From: Sporobacter termitidis DSM 10068
Lineage (GTDB): Bacteria; Bacillota; Clostridia; Oscillospirales; Oscillospiraceae
DNA: 64,000 nt
Assembly (NCBI RefSeq): GCF_900130065.1
Contig: NZ_FQXV01000008.1
Coordinates: forward strand, 1-64,000
Direction: 5' to 3'
Below the pieces are notes generated by a model. It was not told where the DNA came from and searched no databases. It saw nothing but the letters and a program-made list of their open reading frames with translations. Below are positions 32,023-39,539 of the stretch, piece after piece. Positions within the stretch are counted from its first letter, which is position 1; each line of letters starts with the position of its first letter. A program made the position numbers and the translations under genes.

Positions 32023-33279
32023 ATGTCCTTTAAAGACCTGAAAATTACAGAACCCATTTTAAAAGCCCTGGCCAAAGAGGGGTACACGACCCCGACGCCT
32101 ATCCAGGCCGCGGCAATACCGCCGCTGCTTGAAGGCCGCGACCTGCTCGGCTGCGCGCAGACCGGGACAGGGAAAACAGCCGCATTTGCAATCCCGCTTA
32201 TTCAGCGGCTAGCTCAGGAAAAAACCGCTGTTAAGAGGCCACGGTTACTTAAAGCGTTGATACTGACGCCGACGAGGGAGCTTGCCGCGCAAATCGGCAA
32301 CAGCTTCACCGCTTACGGGGCCTTTGCCGGTCTGAAGCACACCGTCATCTACGGCGGTGTTTCACAAAACCCGCAAATACAGATGCTGAAGCTTGGCGTC
32401 GATATCCTTGTGGCCACGCCGGGACGGCTTATTGATCTTATGAATCAAAAATACGTTGATTTCAGCAACATCGGCTTTTTTGTCCTTGACGAGGCCGACC
32501 GTATGCTGGACATGGGCTTTTTGCGCGATGTGGAGAAAATTATAGATGCGCTGCCTGATAAAAGGCAGACAATGCTTTTTTCGGCAACAATGCCTGCGGA
32601 AATTGAGAAGCTGACGAAGAAGATTCTGACAGATCCGGTCAAGGTGACTGTAACGCCGGTGTCGTCAACAGTCGACAGCATCGAACAGTCTGTCTATTTC
32701 GTCAATAAAGCAAACAAGACCAAATTGCTGATCCATCTGCTCAAAAATACCGGCATCGTGTCGGCCCTGGTGTTTACAAAGACAAAACACGGAGCAAACA
32801 ATCTGGCTGAAACGCTTCGGGCTGCCGGCGAGTCCTGCGAGGTCATTCATGCCAATAAGTCTCAGTCCGCCCGCCTGCGTGCTTTGGAAAAATTCAAATC
32901 GGGCCAGGCGCGGCTTTTGGTCGCGACAGACATCGTTGCCAGGGGAATCGATATTATCGAACTGTCACATGTCATTAATTTTAACATTCCCGATTCGCCG
33001 GAGGATTACGTGCACAGGATCGGCCGCACCGGCAGAGCGGGACTTGCCGGAACGGCAATATCTTTTTGTGACAGCCTTGAAAAAAGGTCGCTTGTCGATA
33101 TTGAAAAGCTTATCGGTAAAACCATTCCCGTTATAACAGAGCAGCCCTATCCGCTTGTTGAGGCGCCAGAATCCAATCAGTCAGATGAAAGGACCGCCGC
33201 CCGCACAAAAAGGGTTCATTACAAAACAAGCAATAAAGGCGTATCGCGAACAACCTTCCGGCCTAATAGATCCAAATAG
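32023..33279 (+). CDS. DEAD-box RNA helicase, RhlE/CshA-like
   Basis: 418 residues with the motifs in order: Q motif (F...GYTTPTPIQ), AQTGTGKTAAF, PTREL, GG/TPGRL, DEADRMLDMGF, SAT, the C-terminal VFTKTKHGA, VATDIVARGIDI and HRIGRTGR. It unwinds short RNA duplexes with ATP, probably in cold-linked ribosome or mRNA work. The basic tail is short. I start at ATG 32023 (MSFKDLKI), which aligns with family starts; an upstream frame to 31969 adds 18 non-conserved residues. A cold-shock protein gene lies 0.9 kb downstream. Confidence 0.92.
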   Translation: MSFKDLKITEPILKALAKEGYTTPTPIQAAAIPPLLEGRDLLGCAQTGTGKTAAFAIPLIQRLAQEKTAVKRPRLLKALILTPTRELAAQIGNSFTAYGAFAGLKHTVIYGGVSQNPQIQMLKLGVDILVATPGRLIDLMNQKYVDFSNIGFFVLDEADRMLDMGFLRDVEKIIDALPDKRQTMLFSATMPAEIEKLTKKILTDPVKVTVTPVSSTVDSIEQSVYFVNKANKTKLLIHLLKNTGIVSALVFTKTKHGANNLAETLRAAGESCEVIHANKSQSARLRALEKFKSGQARLLVATDIVARGIDIIELSHVINFNIPDSPEDYVHRIGRTGRAGLAGTAISFCDSLEKRSLVDIEKLIGKTIPVITEQPYPLVEAPESNQSDERTAARTKRVHYKTSNKGVSRTTFRPNRSK

Positions 33280-33386
33280 GGCCATGCGGTCCTGCCGCTG
33301 AGCGGAATCAGCTGTATATATGCGAACAAACATCATTTGAAGTAAATTTGTTTTTAATGATGCTCGTTGAGTTAAGGAGTGCGTAT

Positions 33387-33599
33387 ATGGATTTAAAAAA
33401 CAATAAGATTTTGTTCGGTGAAGTATTGAAAAACCCCGGAGCAGAAATGATCTTCGCTAAGCTTTTCCCGGAATTAATGAATCCGTTTTTGCTTCATCAG
33501 GCCAAGAAAATGACCCTGGAGAATATTCTGAAGATCTCCACCGGCCCTGATGCTCAGGAAAAGATTGAAAGAGTTATCGCTAAGCTCGAATTGCTTTGA
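33387..33599 (+). CDS. Small helical domain protein, 70 residues
   Basis: Starts at ATG 33387 with AAGGAG 7 nt upstream. The content (GEVLKNPGAEMIFAKLFPELMNPF; AKKMTLENILKIS) resembles the short helical module seen at the C-terminus of some clostridial glycosidases and as stand-alone proteins; I do not know a function. No membrane segment. It lies between the helicase and the next small gene on the same strand. Confidence 0.6.
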   Translation: MDLKNNKILFGEVLKNPGAEMIFAKLFPELMNPFLLHQAKKMTLENILKISTGPDAQEKIERVIAKLELL

Positions 33600-33642
33600 G
33601 GTTCTTTCGATACCGCAATAAAACAGATGGAGGGCGAGTCAT

Positions 33643-33975
33643 ATTAATCTTAACGGTGAGTTTATAAATCATAAGGTGTTTGGAAGAGGTCAGATCATTG
33701 AACATGGAACGGACTTTGTCACAGTACAATTTAGCAAGACAAACGAGAAAAAGAAATTCATTTATCCATCGGCTATTCAAGCATTTTTAGTGCTGGAAGA
33801 CGCAGAAACCGCTAAACAGTATAAAAAATATTCGGACGAGATGGTCAGTCATAACGCAGCGGCGCAGGCGGCGGCTGCGGAAAGACTGATCTTAGAGAAA
33901 AAAGCGATGCAGGAACATGCCAAGGCACTTAAAAAGTCGATAAAAAAGCCGGTAAAAAAAGCCAAGGCGCCTTGA
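33643..33975 (+). CDS. Small protein with an SH3-like N-terminus, probably started at ATT
   Basis: About 110 residues. The N-terminal half, from INLNGEFINHKVFGRGQIIE to the KKKFIYPSAIQAF phrase, looks like a small beta-barrel found at the start of many clostridial proteins (pattern HKxFGxGxI); the C-terminal third is an Ala/Lys-rich helix (KALKKSIKKPVKKAKAP). The conserved N-terminus begins upstream of the only standard start (GTG 33676). ATT 33643 lies 8 nt after GGAGGG and fits the alignment, so a rare ATT start is likely. Function unknown; the basic tail suggests RNA or DNA contact. Confidence 0.55.
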   Translation: MNLNGEFINHKVFGRGQIIEHGTDFVTVQFSKTNEKKKFIYPSAIQAFLVLEDAETAKQYKKYSDEMVSHNAAAQAAAAERLILEKKAMQEHAKALKKSIKKPVKKAKAP

Positions 33976-34064
33976 TGGAGTTTCAAGGAATTGGCAGTTG
34001 ACTATACGCTTTGATGATGATATAATATTTGCAATCAATATGAACGTCTTGATCTCACATGTTT

Positions 34065-34093
34065 GTAAATCATTGTTCTTATCTTTGATTTAC
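34065..34093 (+). promoter_or_regulatory. Hairpin in the cold-shock gene 5' region
   Basis: GTAAATCA (34065-34072) pairs with TGATTTAC (34086-34093); outer CACA/TGTG bases extend it with an internal loop. Cold-shock mRNAs often carry temperature-sensitive leaders, but nothing here proves such a role. Confidence 0.35.
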
Positions 34094-34143
34094 AGCGTGT
34101 GATTTTTGTTAATATTGAAATGTAAATATTTAGGAGAGTCAAT

Positions 34144-34356
34144 ATGAGCGTTGGCACAGTAAAGTGGTTTAATGCAGACAAGGGGTTTGGGTTTATCGCC
34201 AATGAGGAAGGCGGCGACGATGTGTTCGTGCATTTTTCCGCTATCACGGCGACGGGTTATAAATCTCTTGAGGAAGGCCAAAAGGTTACTTTTGATATTG
34301 AAAGCGACCCTAAAAACAGGCAAAAAACGAGGGCTGCGAACGTTCGCTTAGCTTAG
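34144..34356 (+). CDS. Cold-shock protein, CspA family
   Basis: 70 residues, intact OB-fold with both RNA-binding motifs: KGFGFI (RNP1) and DVFVHFSAI (RNP2). It binds single-stranded RNA and DNA and melts structure at low temperature. TAGGAGAG precedes the ATG by 8 nt. It is monocistronic: a terminator follows at 34409. Confidence 0.95.
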   Translation: MSVGTVKWFNADKGFGFIANEEGGDDVFVHFSAITATGYKSLEEGQKVTFDIESDPKNRQKTRAANVRLA

Positions 34357-34408
34357 CTGGCAGTTGGCGGGCGGCGCAAGTTGTATCTCTGTAAGCCATT
34401 AATCCTAA

Positions 34409-34447
34409 AATAGCGCGGGGCATATGTGTCCCACGCTATTATTATTA
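34409..34447 (+). terminator. Terminator of the cold-shock gene
   Basis: AATAGCG-GGG pairs with CCC-CGCTATT with one bulged base on each side, followed by ATTATTA. Confidence 0.6.
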
Positions 34448-34531
34448 GCAGCTATCGGGTAATAATTTATTATTATTCCAGCTCCGGAAATAGCTTGGAT
34501 AATATGCGGCACATAGCAAGTGAGGGAGCCC

Positions 34532-35491
34532 ATGAATCAGTTTGAAAAAGCGGTATTAAAGGTTGTTTCAAACATCCTGGCAAATGTCAAGAAGTATTAC
34601 AAAATATACCGTGGATTTTTGCGCTTGGCAAATCCTTATTTTAAGCCGATCTACGGCGCCCTTGACCGAAAAATGACGGTAAATGGCAGGGAAATACCGG
34701 TGCGCGTTTTCCGCCCGAAAACAGACGGCCTGCCGAAAGTCATGATTTTTTACCATGGCGGGGGCTGGGTTACGGGAAACATCGATACGTATACCAAAAT
34801 ATGCGCGTATATGGCCGAGCAGACAAAACACACGGTTGTGTCGGTGAACTATCGGCTCGCTCCGGAAAATTCATTTCCCGCCGGGCTGGAAGACTGCTAT
34901 TATGTCACCAGAGAAATATTTAACGATCCGTGCCTGATAGACTGTACAGCAGAGGATATTACTCTGATAGGCGATAGCGCCGGAGGCAACCTGGCCGCGG
35001 TTGTATCGCTGATGGCGAGGGACAAAGGAGAGTTTTGGCCGAGCAAACAAATTTTGATTTATCCCGCCACATATTATGATCATAGCGAGAATTCACCATT
35101 TCCCTCTGTTCGGGAATATGGGTCAAGCTATTTATTGACAGCAGAAAAAATTCAAAATTATATGGATTTGTATATTCGAAACGAAGAAGATAAGCTTAAC
35201 CCGTACGTTGCGCCCTTATTGGCGGACGATCTGTCAAATCAGCCGAAAACATTGATTATTACAGCCGAGTACGATCCCCTCCGGGATGAAGGAGAGGCCT
35301 ATGGAAACAGGCTGAGAGATTTTCAAAATGACGTGTGTATTTGCCGGATAGAAGCAGCGCTGCATGGCTTCCTTGCATTTCCCAAAAGGTCGAAATCGGT
35401 GATAAAATGTTATGAAAGCATCAATAGCTTTTTATGTGACGGCAGCAATGCGTCAGATTTAAATATACCGGCGAATGAGGTTGATAAATGA
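34532..35491 (+). CDS. Alpha/beta-hydrolase, hormone-sensitive-lipase-type esterase
   Basis: 319 residues. The oxyanion-hole motif is HGGGW (FYHGGGWVTGN, near residue 77); the nucleophile is in GDSAGGN near 151; Asp and His are in DPLRDEGEAYG and LHGFLAF near the C-terminus, so the triad is complete. It hydrolyses esters of short acyl chains. ATG 34532 follows GAGGGAGC; a GTG at 34520 is less likely. Its last four bases overlap the start of the acyltransferase gene, and A/T-rich codons mark it as part of the acquired region. Confidence 0.85.
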   Translation: MNQFEKAVLKVVSNILANVKKYYKIYRGFLRLANPYFKPIYGALDRKMTVNGREIPVRVFRPKTDGLPKVMIFYHGGGWVTGNIDTYTKICAYMAEQTKHTVVSVNYRLAPENSFPAGLEDCYYVTREIFNDPCLIDCTAEDITLIGDSAGGNLAAVVSLMARDKGEFWPSKQILIYPATYYDHSENSPFPSVREYGSSYLLTAEKIQNYMDLYIRNEEDKLNPYVAPLLADDLSNQPKTLIITAEYDPLRDEGEAYGNRLRDFQNDVCICRIEAALHGFLAFPKRSKSVIKCYESINSFLCDGSNASDLNIPANEVDK

Positions 35492-36753
35492 AAGCTCAAA
35501 AATATGTTGAGTGGTCAAGACTTGACAATGCCTCAAAAATATTTCCTGCAACATGGACCCTGAAAGATCCAAAGGTGTTTCGAATTGCGTGTGAGCTTAC
35601 TGAAGCGGTAAAGCCTGAGCTCCTGCAAAAGGCGCTCGATCAGACCATTGACGATATCCCCGTCTATAAATCGGTCCTGAGAAGGGGTATGTTCTGGTAT
35701 TACATGGAGAAAAGCGACATGCGCCCTGAGGCTCATATGGAATCGAACACGGTATGCGCCCCGATTTACGTAGGGCTCAGATATAATTTGCTGTTTCGGG
35801 TTTCTTTTTTCAAAAACAGAATCAACCTTGAAGTATTCCACGCCCTGTCCGACGGCGCCGGCGCGCTTCGTTTTCTCCAGACTCTTGTACATTATTATAT
35901 AATTCTCATCGGCAAAGGTAAATTTGAAAACACAGCGGCGGCAACGGACAATGCCTCCGTCAGCGGGTTGATGGATGATAGCTTCGGTAAACATTTTATT
36001 GGCCAGTGCGGTAAAAGAAACAGGGCTGACGTTAAGGACGCAAAAGCATATCAGATCCGCGGGGTAAGATTTGACGATAACAGAATGCAGCTTATCGAAG
36101 GCTCCATGTCGGCAAAAAAGGTGTTGGATGAGGCCCATAAAAACGACGTGACATTAACGGCCTATCTCGCGTCATTATTTGTTTATGCGATCGGTAAAGA
36201 AATGCGCGCACGCGGAAGAAAATATCCTGTTGTATTAACCGTACCCGTAAATCTGCGTCAGTATTATGAATCGGTTACAGTGAGGAATTTTTTCGGTTTC
36301 ATTAATATCAGCTATCGCTTTGACAGCGATACTGAGGATTTGACTACTGTGATTCAGGGTATAAGCGAACGCTTTAAGAAGGCCTTGACGGTCGAACAGC
36401 TTGATTATCAGTCAAATAAATATATGTCGATTGAGCGGAACCTGTTCGCACGTATCGTCCCGCTGCCTATTAAAGATCTCGTCGCGCGATTGGTGGTGAG
36501 CAAGTCGGTCAGACATACCACATCGATTATATCGAATATCGGGAAAATAACCATGCCCTTGGAATTCGCTCCCTATATCCGCCAGTTTTCCGTCTGCACA
36601 AGTGCCCCGAGGCCTCAAATGACACTCTGTTCTTACGGTGACAGGCTGGTGGTCAGCATTTCCTCCCCTTATCGGGAAACCGATATACAAAGGAATTTTT
36701 TTCGGGTGCTGTCCGATTATGGAATCGATATAGAAATATCGTCCAGCTTCTAG
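35488..36753 (+). CDS. Condensation-fold acyltransferase (alcohol acetyltransferase / PapA-like)
   Basis: 421 residues. The catalytic motif of chloramphenicol-acetyltransferase-like and condensation domains appears as HALSDGAG near residue 117 (HxxxDG). The N-terminal MKAQKYVEWSRLDNASKIFPA and the C-terminal FGFINISYRF / SIISNIGKI phrases fit stand-alone members. It would move an acyl group between a thioester and an alcohol or amine. It overlaps the esterase gene by four bases (ATGA) and precedes the zinc-ribbon membrane protein by 15 bp, so one operon. The substrate is unknown. Confidence 0.78.
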   Translation: MKAQKYVEWSRLDNASKIFPATWTLKDPKVFRIACELTEAVKPELLQKALDQTIDDIPVYKSVLRRGMFWYYMEKSDMRPEAHMESNTVCAPIYVGLRYNLLFRVSFFKNRINLEVFHALSDGAGALRFLQTLVHYYIILIGKGKFENTAAATDNASVSGLMDDSFGKHFIGQCGKRNRADVKDAKAYQIRGVRFDDNRMQLIEGSMSAKKVLDEAHKNDVTLTAYLASLFVYAIGKEMRARGRKYPVVLTVPVNLRQYYESVTVRNFFGFINISYRFDSDTEDLTTVIQGISERFKKALTVEQLDYQSNKYMSIERNLFARIVPLPIKDLVARLVVSKSVRHTTSIISNIGKITMPLEFAPYIRQFSVCTSAPRPQMTLCSYGDRLVVSISSPYRETDIQRNFFRVLSDYGIDIEISSSF

Positions 36754-36768
36754 TGAAAGGATAATGAT

Positions 36769-37437
36769 ATGCTGTATTGCCCGCAATGCCGGATTCAAAT
36801 CCGGGGGGTTAAGGAAAGATGTGTGTTATGCGGAAATACTCTTTCAATGCTTGACCCTGATAAAGGGAAGGAAGAGGTTTTCCCTGTTATATCGCCTGCT
36901 TATGAGCGCCATCTTGCCATACGAATACTGGTATTCATATCCTTTGCGGCAGTCGTTGCCAGCTTTGCCATCCGTATGATCTTCCCCACGGATGTGAACT
37001 GGCCTTTATTTGTCGTTTTTGGACTTGTCAGCATGTGGCTGAGCTTGGTCGTCATTGTTCGAAAAAGCCATAACATACCGAAAACGATCATGTGGCAGGT
37101 GACCGTTGTGACGTTGCTTTCAATTTTGTGGGACTGGCAGACAGGCTGGAGAGGCTGGTCCATAAATTATTTAATGCCTATCATCTATGTTTCGGCCGAG
37201 TTGGTCATGTATATAACAGCGAGGATTATGAAGCTCAGTATCAGAGACTATATTACCTACGCCATGCTGGACGGCTTGTTTGGCATCCTCCCGGTCATTT
37301 TTATTCTGTTTGGTTGGGTACAAGTCCTGTACCCGTCCGTGATATGCATTGCAGTCAGCGTTATTTTCCTTGCCGGAATATTCATTTTCCAGGGGGAAGA
37401 TATTAAAAATGAATGGAATAAAAGAATGCATATATAA
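36769..37437 (+). CDS. Zinc-ribbon membrane protein, DUF6320-like
   Basis: 222 residues: an N-terminal zinc ribbon (CPQC...CVLC, residues 4-23), a short charged linker, and six hydrophobic segments from residue ~44 to 215 (ILVFISFAAVVASFAI; LFVVFGLVSMWLSLVVIV; TVVTLLSILW; LMPIIYVSAELVMYI; and two more). It is the third gene after the esterase and acyltransferase; trios like this recur in clostridia as far as I recall. A membrane acyl-acceptor or lipid-linked function is a guess. Confidence 0.65.
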   Translation: MLYCPQCRIQIRGVKERCVLCGNTLSMLDPDKGKEEVFPVISPAYERHLAIRILVFISFAAVVASFAIRMIFPTDVNWPLFVVFGLVSMWLSLVVIVRKSHNIPKTIMWQVTVVTLLSILWDWQTGWRGWSINYLMPIIYVSAELVMYITARIMKLSIRDYITYAMLDGLFGILPVIFILFGWVQVLYPSVICIAVSVIFLAGIFIFQGEDIKNEWNKRMHI

Positions 37438-37510
37438 GCGGCGTGTTCGAACAGATTACACAGCCCAGCTTCCTTGTTTTGGCAGAGATAAGCGGGATAT
37501 AACACGATAA

Positions 37511-37540
37511 ACAGGCGCTCATTTAGAGCGCCTGTTTTTT
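37511..37540 (+). terminator. Strong terminator between convergent genes
   Basis: ACAGGCGCTC / GAGCGCCTGT, perfect 10-bp stem with ATTTA loop, then TTTTTT. It ends the esterase operon and overlaps the 3' end of the convergent TetR gene. Confidence 0.9.
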
Positions 37541-38188
37541 ATAACGAAGCCCGTCACAAACAATAGACAGCAATTGGTTGAATCTGTTTCTGTTGGGAAC
37601 GCCTTCGTGCTCATCGATAGCCATGAGAAGACCGGACATAAGGGCGATCAAATCCATAACTTCAATATCTTCCCGCACCGCCTTTGCCTGCTGGGCCCGG
37701 GTGAGGAGCTCGGCACATGCCGACTGAAAGTCCAGCAGCACACCGGACGTTGCCGTCCGTACACGAAAAGTGCCGATTCTGAAAGCGTCCCTTACCGCCC
37801 TGCTGGTAAAGCCCTCTTCCATGATGCGAAAAAAGAAGTCAAAGAACGCCTTGCCGGGATCGGGATGCGTGATAAGAGCTCTGGCTTCCTCCGTAAGCTC
37901 TTGTTTATAACTGATATTGACTGCATTGAACAATGCGTCTTTGGTGGGGAAATGGCGGTATACCGTGCCGATGCCGATGCCGGCTTGGCGGGCGATCTCG
38001 CTGATTGGAACGGCCAGCCCCTTTTCGGCAAAAATCTTATGGGCCGCTTGCAATATCTGCTCTCTGTTTTGTTTCGCGTCTGCCCGCAGCGCCTTTTCGG
38101 AATCAGAAAAGCGGGGATCATTTGGCCGTACGCCCGCTGCTTCGCCGGCGTTGCATGTTTCGCCCGAAGTGCGTTCTTTCTTTAGCAT
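37523..38188 (-). CDS. TetR-family repressor
   Basis: 221 residues. The DNA-binding helices are in residues ~45-90: REQILQAAHKIFAEKGLAVPISEIARQAGIGIGTVYRHFPTKDAL, a classical TetR N-terminus, preceded by an unusual ~38-residue charged extension. The rest is the helical ligand and dimer domain. ATG 38188 has GAGGTGG 8 nt upstream; GTG 38200 has none. It diverges from the flavodoxin-ferredoxin gene, and two matching palindromes lie between them, so it probably represses that gene and perhaps itself. Confidence 0.88.
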   Translation of the reverse strand: MLKKERTSGETCNAGEAAGVRPNDPRFSDSEKALRADAKQNREQILQAAHKIFAEKGLAVPISEIARQAGIGIGTVYRHFPTKDALFNAVNISYKQELTEEARALITHPDPGKAFFDFFFRIMEEGFTSRAVRDAFRIGTFRVRTATSGVLLDFQSACAELLTRAQQAKAVREDIEVMDLIALMSGLLMAIDEHEGVPNRNRFNQLLSIVCDGLRYKKQAL

Positions 38189-38235
38189 GAAGGCAGCCAC
38201 CTCTTTCCGCTCTATTTTACCTTAAAAAATGGATG

Positions 38236-38264
38236 TTGACAACGGAATCATGATTCCGTATAAT
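38236..38264 (+). promoter_or_regulatory. Consensus sigma-A promoter for the EFR1 gene
   Basis: TTGACA (38236-38241), 17-bp spacer, TATAAT (38259-38264): both hexamers are perfect. The spacer is filled by a palindrome (38243-38258), so a bound repressor would block RNA polymerase directly. Confidence 0.88.
38243..38258. promoter_or_regulatory. TetR operator 1
   Basis: CGGAATCATGATTCCG, a perfect 16-bp palindrome exactly filling the promoter spacer. It shares the half-site CGGAAT with the second palindrome 34 bp downstream. Confidence 0.8.
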
Positions 38265-38273
38265 GTGACCTGC

Positions 38274-38295
38274 AAGCGGAATATATATTCCGCTT
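38274..38295. promoter_or_regulatory. TetR operator 2
   Basis: A perfect 22-bp palindrome with the core GCGGAATATATATTCCGC, lying just below the -10 box, at the transcription start. Common pattern with operator 1: CGGAAT-N4-ATTCCG. Confidence 0.8.
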
Positions 38296-38376
38296 GAGAG
38301 ATTAATTGTTAAGGCGGCTCTTTTTGTAAATATGCACACGATATCCACGCCATATAACAAAGGGGGTTAAAATATA

Positions 38377-39168
38377 ATGAGAAAAAACATCATTTTCGTC
38401 TTTTCAGGGACAGGCAACAGCTTATGGGCCGCAAAGAAAATCTCAGAAGAACTGGAAAACTGCGAAATTGTGTCCATGGGCTGCCATAAGGACTATACCC
38501 TGACAGATGAATACGATGTTATTGGTTTTGTCTATCCAACTTATTATCGGGGGATGCCTGCAAGGGTCCGGGATTTTGTTTCGCGATTTGATTTTCGAAA
38601 TAACAAGAACGCCTATTTTTTTGCCGTTGCCACCTGCGGGAGTGTTGACCGCGCCTGCAACGCGACAGTCGGACTGCGCAATTTGCTGAAGCGGAAAGGA
38701 ATCACGCTCAGTTACGCTGAAAAACTCGATATGTTTTCAAACTATATCATCATGTATGACATGCGTGATACGGTTGAAGAGGAAACCCGGCAGTCGACCC
38801 GTGATTTGGAGCCGATCATCGGTAACATTAAAAAAAGGACCGTCGATCTGGCAGCATCGAGAGTCAAGCCGTTCCAGCAGCTTATGTATAAGGGGATTAT
38901 GCACTTTATCCCTCGTGCGGATAAGCATTTCAATGTATCCGGCGCGTGTACGCATTGCGGTATCTGTCAAAAGGTCTGCCCTGTAAACAACATTGATTTG
39001 GGCCGGGACAAAAAGCCCTATTTCAAACACCACTGCGAGCAATGCCTGGCCTGTATTCAGCATTGCCCGGCGAAAGCCATCAACTACAAGGAAAAAACTC
39101 AAAGCAAAAAGCGGTACACGCATCCCGATATCCCATGGCGGGAACTGGCAAAGCTGAATGGTTATTAG
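38377..39168 (+). CDS. EFR1-type flavodoxin-ferredoxin fusion
   Basis: 263 residues. The N-terminal ~170 are flavodoxin-like (FVFSGTGNSLWAAKKI holds the FMN phosphate loop; YPTYYRGMP and ATCGSVDRA follow). The C-terminal part has two ferredoxin motifs, CTHCGICQKVCP near residue 190 and CEQCLACIQHCP near 219, binding two 4Fe-4S clusters. It is an electron-transfer protein of anaerobes; partners unknown. GGGGG precedes the ATG. It is controlled by the divergent TetR gene, whose operators overlap its promoter. Confidence 0.88.
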   Translation: MRKNIIFVFSGTGNSLWAAKKISEELENCEIVSMGCHKDYTLTDEYDVIGFVYPTYYRGMPARVRDFVSRFDFRNNKNAYFFAVATCGSVDRACNATVGLRNLLKRKGITLSYAEKLDMFSNYIIMYDMRDTVEEETRQSTRDLEPIIGNIKKRTVDLAASRVKPFQQLMYKGIMHFIPRADKHFNVSGACTHCGICQKVCPVNNIDLGRDKKPYFKHHCEQCLACIQHCPAKAINYKEKTQSKKRYTHPDIPWRELAKLNGY

Positions 39169-39263
39169 AAGCTTGCTCCCACTTGACATGAATATCCTGG
39201 AAATGTATAATGAGCGCAAGAAAAAGGCGCTGCCGATAAGCGGTCAGCCCCTCAGTATTGGCT

Positions 39264-39304
39264 AAGAAATAACCGTTACTTTGGAGAGTGGGCGGTTATT
39301 TCTT
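39264..39304. terminator. Bidirectional hairpin overlapping the small peptide gene
   Basis: AAGAAATAACCG (39264-39275) pairs perfectly over 12 bp with CGGTTATTTCTT (39293-39304). The stop codon of the minus-strand peptide lies in the stem. T-rich sequence follows on the plus strand. Confidence 0.7.
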
Positions 39305-39382
39305 TTTGGCCTTGATAACAAGTCCAATAACGCCGATGACAACAAGGCAGAACTGTAACAGTTCCGGCAATGTTATGTACAC
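39296..39382 (-). CDS. 28-residue membrane peptide, holin-like / type I toxin-like
   Basis: GTG 39382 follows AAAGGGGGTGATGCC, a strong ribosome site, and codes for a 28-residue peptide: a polar start (MYITLPELLQ), one membrane helix (FCLVVIGVIGLVI) and a KAKKK end. This architecture, together with a terminator hairpin that includes the stop codon, is typical of the small putative holin-like toxins common in Firmicutes. I did not identify an antisense RNA, so toxin-antitoxin status is a hypothesis. It lies between the EFR1 gene and the lyase gene, on the opposite strand. Confidence 0.6.
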   Translation of the reverse strand: MYITLPELLQFCLVVIGVIGLVIKAKKK

Positions 39383-39539
39383 GGCATCACCCCCTTTCAG
39401 GGGCAGTCAACCGCCTATCGCTATGGCAGCGCCTAATTGTATTCTAGCATTTAATCACATATTTTACAATAATTACACGGTTGCGGGACGGTCGTGGCAT
39501 TGCCCGAAAAACAAAACCAAAAAGAGAGGTGACAGCCCC

